Below, one piece after another: positions 52,444 to 60,357 of a DNA stretch of 64,000 nucleotides. The translations under genes and the position numbers were made by a program. Origin of the DNA: Verrucomicrobiaceae bacterium (GTDB taxonomy: Bacteria > Verrucomicrobiota > Verrucomicrobiia > Verrucomicrobiales > Akkermansiaceae); assembly GCA_027491155.1 (NCBI GenBank), contig JAIXWR010000012.1, forward strand, positions 248,001 to 312,000. Direction: 5' to 3'. The notes below the pieces were generated by a model. The model saw only the letters and a list, made by a program, of their open reading frames with translations, made no database searches and was not told the DNA's origin. The number at the start of each line of letters is the position of its first letter. The first letter of the stretch is position 1.

Positions 52444-53394
52444 TTAGACCGGATTCCTTCCGGTCGTTCCGTAACCGCCGATCCACTGTTGGCGCTCCTG
52501 CCACAGCGTCTGCCAGCGGCCGGCGCTGTCGTTGCGGCCGGGGGACGAGTGCAGGCGGCTGATCGCGGCCCGCAGGCCCGTGCCGGCCGCCAGGAAGAAG
52601 AGCCCGAGCACCTGCGACAGTCCTTTCCAATGGGTGCGGACCAGGCTGGCCTTGCCGCGATAGAGAAGCATCGTCTTGTGGACCGGGGTCTCCGAACAAG
52701 CTCCGACCTCGTGGATCAGGCGGGCATCCGGGCAGATCACCGGACGATAGCCCGCCGCCCGCGCGCGCATCGCGAGGTCGGCATCCTCGCCATACATGAA
52801 GTAGCGCTCGTCCAAGCCGCCCAGCCGGTTCCAGACTTCAAGCGGGGATAGCAGGAAGCAACCGGTGATCACCCCGACTTCCCGCACGGTGTCGCGCTGC
52901 CAGCTGCCGAGCGACTCCGGGTCCAGCCAGCGGTTCCTCGGTGCCAGCGTCGTCAATCCGAACGCGAACAAAGTCATGCTCCAAAGCGATGGCAAGCCCC
53001 AGCACGAGGACGGCTCGAGGCTGCCGTCGGGCCTGAGGGTGCGTCCTCCGTAGAGTCCGTGTCCCGGATGGCTGCGCGCAAAGCCGACCACCACGTCGAC
53101 CGCATGGTCGAGGATCTCCGTGTCGGGGTTGAGCAACAGGACGAACTCGGCATCCGCGTGCTTCACGCCGAGGTTCACGCCCGCGGCGAAGCCGAGATTG
53201 GCACCCGGCAGGACCAGTTCCACTTCGGGGAACTTCTCGCGGATCAGGGCAACGGTCCCGTCGCGGGAATCGTTGTCGACGACAATCACCTGCTGGGTGA
53301 TGGACTTCCGTTGGGCAAACACGCTCTCGAGGCAGGCAGCGATGTGCTCCTCGGAGTTGTACGTCACGATGACAATGGCTACGTCGGCTTTCAT
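52444..53394 (-). CDS. Family 2 glycosyltransferase, rhamnosyltransferase-like
   Basis: A 316-residue GT-A glycosyltransferase of the WbbL/rhamnosyltransferase type: VAIVIVTYNSEEHIAACLES, VIVVDNDSRDGT, FVLLLNPDTEI (the NPD motif) and YFMYGEDADLAMRARAAGYR. A rhamnose donor is plausible given the rml genes in the same locus, but is inference. The start overlaps the stop of the upstream acetyltransferase (ATGA), and a C7 tract touches the ATG, so the tract lies in the upstream reading frame and its length affects coupling. Confidence 0.86.
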   Translation of the reverse strand: MKADVAIVIVTYNSEEHIAACLESVFAQRKSITQQVIVVDNDSRDGTVALIREKFPEVELVLPGANLGFAAGVNLGVKHADAEFVLLLNPDTEILDHAVDVVVGFARSHPGHGLYGGRTLRPDGSLEPSSCWGLPSLWSMTLFAFGLTTLAPRNRWLDPESLGSWQRDTVREVGVITGCFLLSPLEVWNRLGGLDERYFMYGEDADLAMRARAAGYRPVICPDARLIHEVGACSETPVHKTMLLYRGKASLVRTHWKGLSQVLGLFFLAAGTGLRAAISRLHSSPGRNDSAGRWQTLWQERQQWIGGYGTTGRNPV

Positions 53395-53942
53395 GGGGGG
53401 GAATCTGCTTGGGAGGTTTCTCGCTTTCCGATGACACGGGCGGGCACGCCGGCGGCGATCGATCCTGCGGGAATGTCACGGGTGACCACGGCTCCCGCAC
53501 CGACAATGCAGCCGTCTCCGATGCTCACGCCGGCGGTGACCACGACCCCGGCTCCCAGCCATACGTCGTTGCCGATGCGGATGTCGCGTTCGTTCTTCGG
53601 CTGCTGCCGGAAGGGCTTTCCAGGCTCGAACCGGTAGTCCGAGGCGGTGATGAAAACTTCGGGGGCGAGTGAAACGAAATCCCCCAGGATGATCCGCCCG
53701 GTCGAGTCGCCGGCCCAGAGGTAGCAGCGTTCCCCGACGTGGCAGCCGCGGCCCATGGCGATCCTTTCGCCGTTGCGGAAGGACACGTTCGGAGCAATCC
53801 CGGTGCCTTGTCCGACCTGCAACTTCCGGCGTTCCCGGACATGGCTGTAGCCGCAGTAGTGGAGAAGCCGGAGGACATGGAGGTAGGTTCGCGGATCGAC
53901 CAGCGAACCCACGGCACCGATGGCTTTGGAAATCTTCGACAT
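53391..53942 (-). CDS. Hexapeptide-repeat O-acetyltransferase
   Basis: A 183-residue left-handed beta-helix acyltransferase, probably acetylating a sugar of the repeat unit. The ATG at 53942 (MSKISKAIGAVG) is preferred over a longer open form that overlaps the preceding gene. Hexapeptide turns run from IAPNVSFRNGERIAMG to DVWLGAGVVVTAGVSIGDGC and IVGAGAVVTRDIPAGSIAAG, ending PARVIGKRE, the typical nodL/maltose-acetyltransferase ending. The last four codons, D-S-P-P, are written by a C7 tract that also forms the leader of the next gene. Confidence 0.85.
   Translation of the reverse strand: MSKISKAIGAVGSLVDPRTYLHVLRLLHYCGYSHVRERRKLQVGQGTGIAPNVSFRNGERIAMGRGCHVGERCYLWAGDSTGRIILGDFVSLAPEVFITASDYRFEPGKPFRQQPKNERDIRIGNDVWLGAGVVVTAGVSIGDGCIVGAGAVVTRDIPAGSIAAGVPARVIGKRETSQADSPP
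53395..53401 (-). repeat. C7 tract at the acetyltransferase/GT2 overlap
   Basis: C7 directly before the GT2 ATG and inside the last codons of the acetyltransferase frame (Ser-Pro-Pro then TGA). A one-base change removes the ATGA overlap. Confidence 0.85.
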
Positions 53943-53946
53943 CGCT

Positions 53947-54444
53947 TCAGTGCCGGTTGTTGCCCCGCGCTTGGAAAATGAAATCGCGGATCCCGTCCAC
54001 CAGGCCACCGCTCGCATGGGGGCCGATCGGGTCGCGCGCCCGGAGGTCGTCGACCTGGTCCAGTTTCGCCCGCAACTCCGTCTCGTCGAACGCGACGTTC
54101 ACGTTGCCCAGTTCCATCATCCTCTTGGCCGTGGCCGTCTGGTGCTCGTTGCGGTGCTCTCCCAGGCTGGCCTTCTTGGGCATGACGAGGATCGGCTTGC
54201 CGTGGAGCAGGGCCGAAAGGATGGTGCCCATCCCGGCATGACCGACGATGAGGGTGGACTCGGCAAAGCGCTTCTTGAACTCGACAGGCTCGAGGAACTC
54301 GACAAAGGGCATGTGCCGGGGCTGCCAGCCGCCCTCGCCGATCTGCGCGAACACGTCCTTGCGGCCCGTCTCCCCCACCCACCGGTCGATTTCCTTCATC
54401 ATCCGGTCGAATGGCATGTCCGTTCCCACGGTTACGAATATCAT
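53947..54444 (-). CDS. PssE/Alg13-like glycosyltransferase subunit (donor domain)
   Basis: A 165-residue protein matching the C-terminal half of GT-B family 28 enzymes. The ATG at 54444 gives MIFVTVGTDMPFDRMM; the longer open frame is rejected as it overlaps the partner gene. VGHAGMGTILSALLHGKPIL and MPKKASLGEHRNEHQTATAK are the UDP-sugar-binding motifs of the Alg13/PssE/EpsF group. It needs a membrane partner, supplied by the overlapping upstream gene at 54441-54899. Together they should form one split glycosyltransferase. Confidence 0.85.
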   Translation of the reverse strand: MIFVTVGTDMPFDRMMKEIDRWVGETGRKDVFAQIGEGGWQPRHMPFVEFLEPVEFKKRFAESTLIVGHAGMGTILSALLHGKPILVMPKKASLGEHRNEHQTATAKRMMELGNVNVAFDETELRAKLDQVDDLRARDPIGPHASGGLVDGIRDFIFQARGNNRH

Positions 54445-54899
54445 AGCACGTTGCCTTTCCACTGGGGGCCGCCTTCCCTCGCGAGATGCGGCCACTGGGT
54501 CAACCAAAGGTCGGCGCAAGACCCCGCCTTGGCACCGGACATCGAAAGCTCCTCGGCGTTGGCGATGCTATCCACCCAGATCGTGCGGATCCCCATCAAC
54601 CTGCCGAGCTTCAGCGCGAAGAAACCCGGTGCCGCACCGGTCGAGATCACGACATCCGGCCGTTCCTTGCGCAAGAGGGAGAAAATGCTCCAGGCCGACT
54701 TCAAGAGGCCGATTTTGTTCGAGCGGTTGGCATCCACGATGACGCGGAAAGGAGCGCCTCCAACGTCGGCACGATAACCTTCCTTCGCGGTGGCGAAGAC
54801 CACGTCGCAGCCTTCGAACGCCGGCCGCAGGCGCAACAACTGCACCCAATGGCCGCCGCCTGACGCGATCGCCAGAACCTTCGGTTTGGTACGGGACAT
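54441..54899 (-). CDS. PssD/Alg14-like glycosyltransferase subunit (membrane partner)
   Basis: A 152-residue protein with KVLAIASGGGHWVQLLRLRP at the N-terminus, the glycine-rich GGH motif of Alg14/PssD, and VVISTGAAPGFFALKLGRLM in the middle. Alg14-type subunits anchor the catalytic partner and bind acceptor. The stop overlaps the start of the PssE-like gene (ATGA), the classic paired arrangement. It lies 12 bases after the polyprenyl glycosylphosphotransferase gene, so it may add the second sugar to the primed lipid. Confidence 0.86.
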   Translation of the reverse strand: MSRTKPKVLAIASGGGHWVQLLRLRPAFEGCDVVFATAKEGYRADVGGAPFRVIVDANRSNKIGLLKSAWSIFSLLRKERPDVVISTGAAPGFFALKLGRLMGIRTIWVDSIANAEELSMSGAKAGSCADLWLTQWPHLAREGGPQWKGNVL

Positions 54900-54911
54900 G
54901 GCGGTAACGGA

Positions 54912-56339
54912 TCAGGACGCCCCGCGGCCGAGAAGCACCGCCGGAATGGTCTTGATGAGGATCTTCATGTCCAACCAGATCGACCAGTTCTCGATATATT
55001 CGTTGTCCATCTCCATCCAGCGCTCGAAGGTGGTGTTGCTCCGGCCGCTGATCTGCCAGACACAGGTGATGCCCGGTTTGACCGACAAGCGCTTCCGGAA
55101 AAGCCACTCGTAGCGCTTCACCTCATCGGGCAGGGGAGGACGCGGCCCCACCAGGCTCATCTCGCCGTGGAGCACGTTGAAGAGTTGAGGCAGTTCGTCG
55201 ATGCTGGTCTTGCGGATGAAGCGGCCGATCCGGGTGATGCGCGGGTCGTCCTTCATCTTGAAGGCCGGACCATCGGCAATCTCGTTGAGATGCTGGAGTT
55301 CCTTCTTTCGCTCTTCGGCGTCGATCACCATCGAGCGGAACTTGTAGATCCGGAAACGGCGCTGGTTCATGCCGACCCGGTCCTGGGCGAAGAACACGGG
55401 CCCGGGACTCGTGACCTTGATGAGGATCGCCACCACCAGCATCAGCGGGGCCAGAACGATCAGCGCGACGAGCGAAATGGTCGCATCCACCAGACGCTTC
55501 GCGAGAAGCTGGAGGAGCATCTGCTCCCGGAACAGGGTGACGACGTGCTCGCCTTCGAACTCTTCGAGGTGGAGGCTCTTGAAGAGGGACCCGTCCTGGA
55601 GGTCGGGCATCAGGCGGACCACCACGCCGAGGTCCCTGGCGTGCTGGACCACCTTGACGATGTCGCTGAACCGTGAATCCACGGGCAGGCAAACGATCAT
55701 CTCGTCCACCCGTTCGCGCTTCAACACGCCCTGAAGCTCGTCAAGCGTCCCGAGGATCTCCCCTTGGGACGTCCATGAGTCGCGGGCGGCAGCGTTCTCG
55801 GCGACGAAGCCGACGATCTTGTAACCCAGTTCCGGCCGCGCATCGATCCGGGCCGCAACCTCGCTGGCCCGGTTGTTCGCGCCGATGACGAGGAGGAAGC
55901 GATAATTGTAACCCGAACGCCGCGCGCTCATCAGCATGACCCGCAGCATGAGCCGGCTGATGACGCCGGCCGCCGTGACCATGCTCCAGAAGAGCAGGAT
56001 GTTGAGCGTGTTGATGCTCTTGACCGAGAAGATCCCGCTGACGATCACCAGCCAGAACGAGGCCAGCGTGGTGGCCTTGAGCAGATCCTTCAGCTGGGTC
56101 CGAAGTGCGACGAATCGGTCGGCCTTGTATCGGATGCAATAAGCGAAGATGCCCACCCATCCCAATGCGAGGAGGAGGACACCCACCGTGTCGCTCATGC
56201 GATAGGTGGCTTGGCTGAAGGGTGAGGCGCCCCGGATCTCGGGACGGAAGTAGATGATGAAGGCTGCCGCGGCGACCAGGATCATCTGGTCCAAAAGACG
56301 GAAGCTATGGATGAGCACTTTGTGCCTTAACCGAATCAT
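54912..56339 (-). CDS. Polyprenyl-phosphate sugar-1-phosphate transferase (WcaJ/WbaP type)
   Basis: A 475-residue initiating enzyme that loads a sugar phosphate on undecaprenyl phosphate. About four N-terminal membrane segments, a Rossmann-like domain (NYRFLLVIGANNRASEVAAR), then the catalytic PglC-like domain with its re-entrant helix (RLVDATISLVALIVLAPLML). YKFRSMVIDAEERKKE, DELPQLFNVLHGEMSLVGPR and CVWQISGRSNTTFERW are the family signatures, including the Asp-Glu pair. The ATG at 56339 is preceded by C6, one A and an extraordinary C16 tract. It is the second initiating transferase of the locus; the other is at 61421-62302. Confidence 0.93.
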   Translation of the reverse strand: MIRLRHKVLIHSFRLLDQMILVAAAAFIIYFRPEIRGASPFSQATYRMSDTVGVLLLALGWVGIFAYCIRYKADRFVALRTQLKDLLKATTLASFWLVIVSGIFSVKSINTLNILLFWSMVTAAGVISRLMLRVMLMSARRSGYNYRFLLVIGANNRASEVAARIDARPELGYKIVGFVAENAAARDSWTSQGEILGTLDELQGVLKRERVDEMIVCLPVDSRFSDIVKVVQHARDLGVVVRLMPDLQDGSLFKSLHLEEFEGEHVVTLFREQMLLQLLAKRLVDATISLVALIVLAPLMLVVAILIKVTSPGPVFFAQDRVGMNQRRFRIYKFRSMVIDAEERKKELQHLNEIADGPAFKMKDDPRITRIGRFIRKTSIDELPQLFNVLHGEMSLVGPRPPLPDEVKRYEWLFRKRLSVKPGITCVWQISGRSNTTFERWMEMDNEYIENWSIWLDMKILIKTIPAVLLGRGAS

Positions 56340-56362
56340 GGGGGGTGGGGGGGGGGGGGGGG
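56340..56362 (-). repeat. C16-A-C6 tract abutting the glycosylphosphotransferase start
   Basis: On the coding strand 16 consecutive C (56347-56362), one A, then 6 C (56340-56345) touching the ATG. Longest homopolymer in the window; assembled length may be imprecise. Confidence 0.85.
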
Positions 56363-56396
56363 AGAACGCGAGGGAGAATATCAGGAAGCAGGAATT

Positions 56397-57395
56397 TTAA
56401 CAAGCAGGATTCGCATCGCGATTCAAAGGTACGACTTCCTTGCGGTACCACGTGACGAGATCCCTCGGCAACGGGTTCCAGAACGCGCCCTTGTGGCGCG
56501 TGCAGAGGTGTTCGAGAAAGTCCTTGATAAGGGACGAGGGATAGCACGATGAAGTCCGGCGGCCGGAAAAATCCACATAGTCGGGATGGATGTTTACCAG
56601 GGCAAGCCCGCCGCGGCTTGCAATCCAGTCCAACTTTCTTTTCCAAATCTCCGGCGTCTCTTCCCCGAGAAGCAGGAATAGAGTGGAATCCTGCGGAAGC
56701 GTGTAGGACAACTCCGTGTAACCGCTGCCGGAACCACCGGGCTTCCTGATCTGGAACGGGAAAATCGTTTGCGACCCGTCGGGCTGGGGCTCGAAGGGGT
56801 CGGTGTCGAAGGTCGACGCATCGTAGAGGACATCGAGGTCGTGGATCCACTCCAACTGCCGTAGCATGAAGCCCGACCGGAAGCCCACGGCACCCCAGGC
56901 GTCCAGATAGTGGTTGATCCTTCTCGCCTTGTCGCGGAATCCCTGGCGGGATCCGTAAAGGTGTCCGTCGTGATTGAGATCGTGAACACCCACCTCGAAC
57001 CCGTTGTCTTCCAGCCATTCCCGGAGTTCGGCCGGATCCTCGTAAGGCCCCTCGGGAATGAAGTTGAAGGAAGAGCGGAACCCTTGAGCGATCTCGAGTT
57101 CGGCCAGGCTCCTGACCTTTTCCAGGCCTGAGCGCGATTCAACGTCGTGCGTGATCACCATCGCGAAAGCCTTCGAGTCCGGCCAACCGGGCCAGCCCGC
57201 AGGCACCTCGCCCGCTTCCGGATTGATCGGCCAGGTGGCGCGGCATTGCTTGCTGATCCGCCGTGCCCAGCCGCGCCTCATCGCAAGGCGGATGGGCCGG
57301 GGGATGTAGGGTTTCAACGAGAAATATGCCCGGGCGAGGAAGCCTGGGGTTCCCGCGGCCATCGCCTGGTAGGGAGAGACAAGTGGTTTGGTCAT
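56397..57395 (-). CDS. Polysaccharide deacetylase-family protein
   Basis: A 332-residue NodB-like deacetylase candidate. FAMVITHDVESRSGLEKVRS near residue 80 supplies the catalytic Asp in a HDV variant of the usual DDG motif; VGVHDLNHDGHLYG near 138 supplies the metal-binding histidines; GFRSGFMLR and LVNIHPDYVDFSGR follow. No signal peptide is clear, so it may act on a cytoplasmic, lipid-linked intermediate, or be tethered through the basic N-terminus. It could remove N-acetyl groups from the polymer built here. A C6 tract lies 14-19 bases before the ATG. Confidence 0.78.
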   Translation of the reverse strand: MTKPLVSPYQAMAAGTPGFLARAYFSLKPYIPRPIRLAMRRGWARRISKQCRATWPINPEAGEVPAGWPGWPDSKAFAMVITHDVESRSGLEKVRSLAELEIAQGFRSSFNFIPEGPYEDPAELREWLEDNGFEVGVHDLNHDGHLYGSRQGFRDKARRINHYLDAWGAVGFRSGFMLRQLEWIHDLDVLYDASTFDTDPFEPQPDGSQTIFPFQIRKPGGSGSGYTELSYTLPQDSTLFLLLGEETPEIWKRKLDWIASRGGLALVNIHPDYVDFSGRRTSSCYPSSLIKDFLEHLCTRHKGAFWNPLPRDLVTWYRKEVVPLNRDANPAC

Positions 57396-57408
57396 CGGAC
57401 GTCGGATT

Positions 57409-57414
57409 GGGGGG
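57409..57414 (-). repeat. C6 tract before the deacetylase start
   Basis: Six consecutive C on the coding strand, 14-19 bases before the ATG at 57395. Confidence 0.75.
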
Positions 57415-57446
57415 ATCCGGAAGCAGGGAAACGGTAGCGGCCCGTT

Positions 57447-59702
57447 CTAGGCATCTCCGCCGATCCACCGGGGAGCATGGCTCTTGGCCTTGTTGAAAAC
57501 ACACGAGACATCGGCTCTTCCCTTCACCAGTTCAGAATATCCCCACTTGAGGGTATCCCTGCTGGTATCCTCCCCGTCGACCACAAGGAGCACCTTGTCC
57601 ATCAACCCCGCCATCGCCAGGGTAGGGCTCGTCTGCGCCATCGGCGGCATGTCGAAGATCACGTAGTCGAACTCGCTCGCCCTGAAATGAGGAAGAAGCT
57701 CGTAAAGGTGCATCGGCCCGAAGGCGGTGCTGTTGGAATCGGTCTTCCGTGCGGCCGCGCTCGCGAGGTAAAGATTCTGGCTCCCTTCCTTGAAGCGGGT
57801 GTTCTTGGCGGCCTGCAGCGCTCCGACCAGCGAATGAAGCGGCTTGTTCCCGAACATCGGGTTGTCATCCGGGTAAGCGGAATTCAGGTCGACCAGAAGC
57901 ACCTTTGCTCCGTTGATCTCCGAGAAGGCCTTGGCAAGACCCGCGGCGATGGTGGAGGTGCCCGCCCCGGCGGAGAGACCCGTCACCGCCATCATCTTCG
58001 GCTTGTGGGTCATGTTGTTGATCTGGAAGTTGAACACGATGCGATCGCGGATCGCTTCGGAATAAGGGTGGATGAAATGATCGGTCTTTCCAGGAAGCGC
58101 ATGATATCCCTTTGAATCCCTAACGGCGGGAAGGTTGCTGCCGCCCGGCTCTCCAGCCACATCTCCCGCCTTCTCGTTCGAAATCAGCAGGGCGCCACGG
58201 TTCTTGGGCCTCACGTAGGGGATCGAGAGCAGCAAGGGCAGCTGCATGCGGGTCTCGATCTCCGCAGGCCGCTTGATCCGCCGGTCGATCACCAGCTCGA
58301 TCAGGAATGCCAGTCCGATCCCGATCGCGAAGCCGGATGCCGCCAGTCCAAGCACGATCTTCTTGGCCATCTCGCCGAAAACCCTTTGGGGCGGCGAGGG
58401 TTCCTGAAGGACACGGATTCCTGCCATCCTCGACGGGTCGAGCGTCAAATCGACGCGTGCTTTCTTCAACTTGGACTCGAGAAGCCGGTACTCCTCGTCC
58501 TCCATCTGCATCCTGCGCTCGAGGTCGGCGATCTTCAGGCCCACGTTGGAGAGCTTGCTGAATCGGGCCTCCTGGCTGGCGAGGTGCTCCGTGTAGACCT
58601 TGTGTTTCGCTTCGAGTTCGCGAAGCCTGATCCTTGCCTGGGCAAGCATCGCCGCCGGATCCAGGGTCACCGCGTTGCCTTCGTTGCCGGCAGCAACCGC
58701 TTCGGCAACCAGACCGGGCGACTTCTCGATCATCGCCTGCCTCTGCTGCTTGAGCCGCTGGATCTCCTGGCGATTGCGCACCACCAACGGATTCCCTTCC
58801 TTGTATTTCGCGGTGAGTTCGAAATCCTCCTTCTGGAGAAGCTTCAGCCTCTCCGAGATCTCCGTGAATTCATCCAGCTCCTCGTTGCCCGGACGGAGCG
58901 GGGCAGGTTCCGCCTCCCCGGTGTTCCGGGGTGCGGAGTCCTTGCCTCCAAGGCTCTTTTCGAGGTCCTCCACCCTCGACTTCTGGGATGCAAGTTCCGC
59001 CTCGGTGGCAGCGAGGTCCTGCATGATACGATCCCGCTGGGTGGCCAGGGAAAGAGACTCGTCACTCACCGAAATGATCCCGGATTCCGCCCTGAGCTTT
59101 CCGAGTTCTTCCTCGGTGCGCTTCAAGCGCCCCTTCACCTCGTTCACCTGTTCCTGAACCGTGTCGAACGCGCCCACCGAACGGTGGATCTCAAGATGCC
59201 GCTTGGAGTATTCCTTGACCACCGCGCCAAGGACATCCACCGCCAGCGCGGGGTCCGGACTCTGGTAGGATGCATAAACCACGTTGCTCCCCTTCGAGAT
59301 CGGCTTGAATTCAAGTCCGGCAAGAATGACGGCAGCCGCTTCGTCCCGGTTGGCCCCGTTGGGCCCGAAAATCCGTTCGATCCCGATCGCATCGGCCACC
59401 GAGGCCGACAAATCGAGACTCCTCATGATCTCCAGTTCGGTGTTGACCACCTGCTCTCCGGACCGGCCGCCGGCCTCCATCTGGGCTTCGTGATCATCAA
59501 GGGCATCGCGCTGCAACACGTAGTTGATGAGCAGCTTCGCCTCGGACTTGTAGACCGGCTTGGTATGAAGGAAGAGCGCCGCGGCGGCAGCGAGACCGGT
59601 TGCGCCACAAACCAGGATCTTCCACTTGTGCTTGAACAGCACGTAGAGGGCGTCCTGAAGGCCGAAGCCGGGCTTTGACGGGGTTGAGGGCGATTTTTGC
59701 AT
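57447..59702 (-). CDS. Polysaccharide co-polymerase / BY-kinase-like protein with degenerate ATP site
   Basis: A 751-residue Wzc-like chain-length regulator. The ATG at 59702 precedes the first membrane helix (WKILVCGATGLAAAAALFLH); earlier in-frame codons are unlikely. A Wzz domain and a long coiled-coil segment (about 190-440) lead to a GNVR-like stretch and the second helix (IVLGLAASGFAIGIGLAFLI). The cytoplasmic kinase-like domain has GLSAGAGTST where GxxxGxGK(S/T)T is expected, VLLVDLNSAYP for Walker A', and YVIFDMPPM for Walker B. The Walker A lysine is replaced by Thr and there is no C-terminal tyrosine cluster. It probably acts as a structural co-polymerase rather than an active tyrosine kinase. 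C7 lies 5-11 bases before the ATG. Confidence 0.87.
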   Translation of the reverse strand: MQKSPSTPSKPGFGLQDALYVLFKHKWKILVCGATGLAAAAALFLHTKPVYKSEAKLLINYVLQRDALDDHEAQMEAGGRSGEQVVNTELEIMRSLDLSASVADAIGIERIFGPNGANRDEAAAVILAGLEFKPISKGSNVVYASYQSPDPALAVDVLGAVVKEYSKRHLEIHRSVGAFDTVQEQVNEVKGRLKRTEEELGKLRAESGIISVSDESLSLATQRDRIMQDLAATEAELASQKSRVEDLEKSLGGKDSAPRNTGEAEPAPLRPGNEELDEFTEISERLKLLQKEDFELTAKYKEGNPLVVRNRQEIQRLKQQRQAMIEKSPGLVAEAVAAGNEGNAVTLDPAAMLAQARIRLRELEAKHKVYTEHLASQEARFSKLSNVGLKIADLERRMQMEDEEYRLLESKLKKARVDLTLDPSRMAGIRVLQEPSPPQRVFGEMAKKIVLGLAASGFAIGIGLAFLIELVIDRRIKRPAEIETRMQLPLLLSIPYVRPKNRGALLISNEKAGDVAGEPGGSNLPAVRDSKGYHALPGKTDHFIHPYSEAIRDRIVFNFQINNMTHKPKMMAVTGLSAGAGTSTIAAGLAKAFSEINGAKVLLVDLNSAYPDDNPMFGNKPLHSLVGALQAAKNTRFKEGSQNLYLASAAARKTDSNSTAFGPMHLYELLPHFRASEFDYVIFDMPPMAQTSPTLAMAGLMDKVLLVVDGEDTSRDTLKWGYSELVKGRADVSCVFNKAKSHAPRWIGGDA

Positions 59703-59706
59703 TTCT

Positions 59707-59713
59707 GGGGGGG
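59707..59713 (-). repeat. C7 tract before the co-polymerase start
   Basis: Seven consecutive C on the coding strand, separated from the ATG by AGAA. Confidence 0.85.
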
Positions 59714-59838
59714 TGATGGGTGGTTCAGCAGGAGGGGAAGCGGAGGAAAAAACGGACGGGAGGTGATCGGCGGGCCTTCGAATCGGGAAGTCGGGGTCGT
59801 GAAACAGGACTCGATCAGGAAAACGATCCCGGCGGCTG

Positions 59839-60357
59839 CTAGGCCGTCGCCCGGTCGGCGGATCCGGGGAGATCAAGTGCCGACCGCAGGTCCCGTGCCG
59901 GATTCCCAGCAACGGTTGAAAAGGGAGCGACATCACGGGTCACCACGCTCCCGGCGCCGACCGTGGCACCCTTGCCGATGGTCAGGCCTCCAAGCAGCGT
60001 GCTTCCGGAGCCAATCGATGCACCGGCTTCAACGAGAGTCTTCTGGCAATCCCAGTCACCCTTTCCTTTCGGCACGCCCTGGTCCGTGACAGCACGGGGA
60101 TACCGGTCGTTCACGAAAGTCACGCCATGTCCCACGAACACCTCGTCCTCGATCGTGACGCCTTCACAGATGAAGGTGTGGCTGGAAATCTTGCAACGGG
60201 CACCGACTTTCGCCCCCTTCTGGATTTCGACAAAGGCACCGATGCGGGTCTCATCCCCGATCTCGCATCCATAGAGATTCACGAAACCGAACATCTGCAC
60301 TCCGGAGCCGAGCTTCACGTCGGGAGCGATTCTGGCGTATTCCGTGTTCATCGTCAT
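59839..60357 (-). CDS. Hexapeptide N-acetyltransferase (WbpD/WlbB-like)
   Basis: A 172-residue left-handed beta-helix acetyltransferase. The ATG at 60357 overlaps the stop of the oxidoreductase gene (ATGA); a second ATG lies two codons on. Repeats run from YARIAPDVKLGSGVQMFGFV through ISSHTFICEGVTIEDEVFVG to IGKGATVGAGSVVTRDVAPF. VTFVNDRYPRAV is a hallmark of the UDP-2-acetamido-3-amino-glucuronate acetyltransferases WbpD/WlbB. Pairing with the Gfo/Idh oxidoreductase supports synthesis of a diacetamido-sugar, but the required aminotransferase is not adjacent. Confidence 0.85.
   Translation of the reverse strand: MTMNTEYARIAPDVKLGSGVQMFGFVNLYGCEIGDETRIGAFVEIQKGAKVGARCKISSHTFICEGVTIEDEVFVGHGVTFVNDRYPRAVTDQGVPKGKGDWDCQKTLVEAGASIGSGSTLLGGLTIGKGATVGAGSVVTRDVAPFSTVAGNPARDLRSALDLPGSADRATA

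Noticed and set aside
701-58125. Scattered GTTAGA/TCTAAC hexamers, some giving rare TTA leucine codons
   Set aside because: A rough base-composition estimate gives about a dozen expected on both strands; the number seen is not higher, and positions show no pattern.
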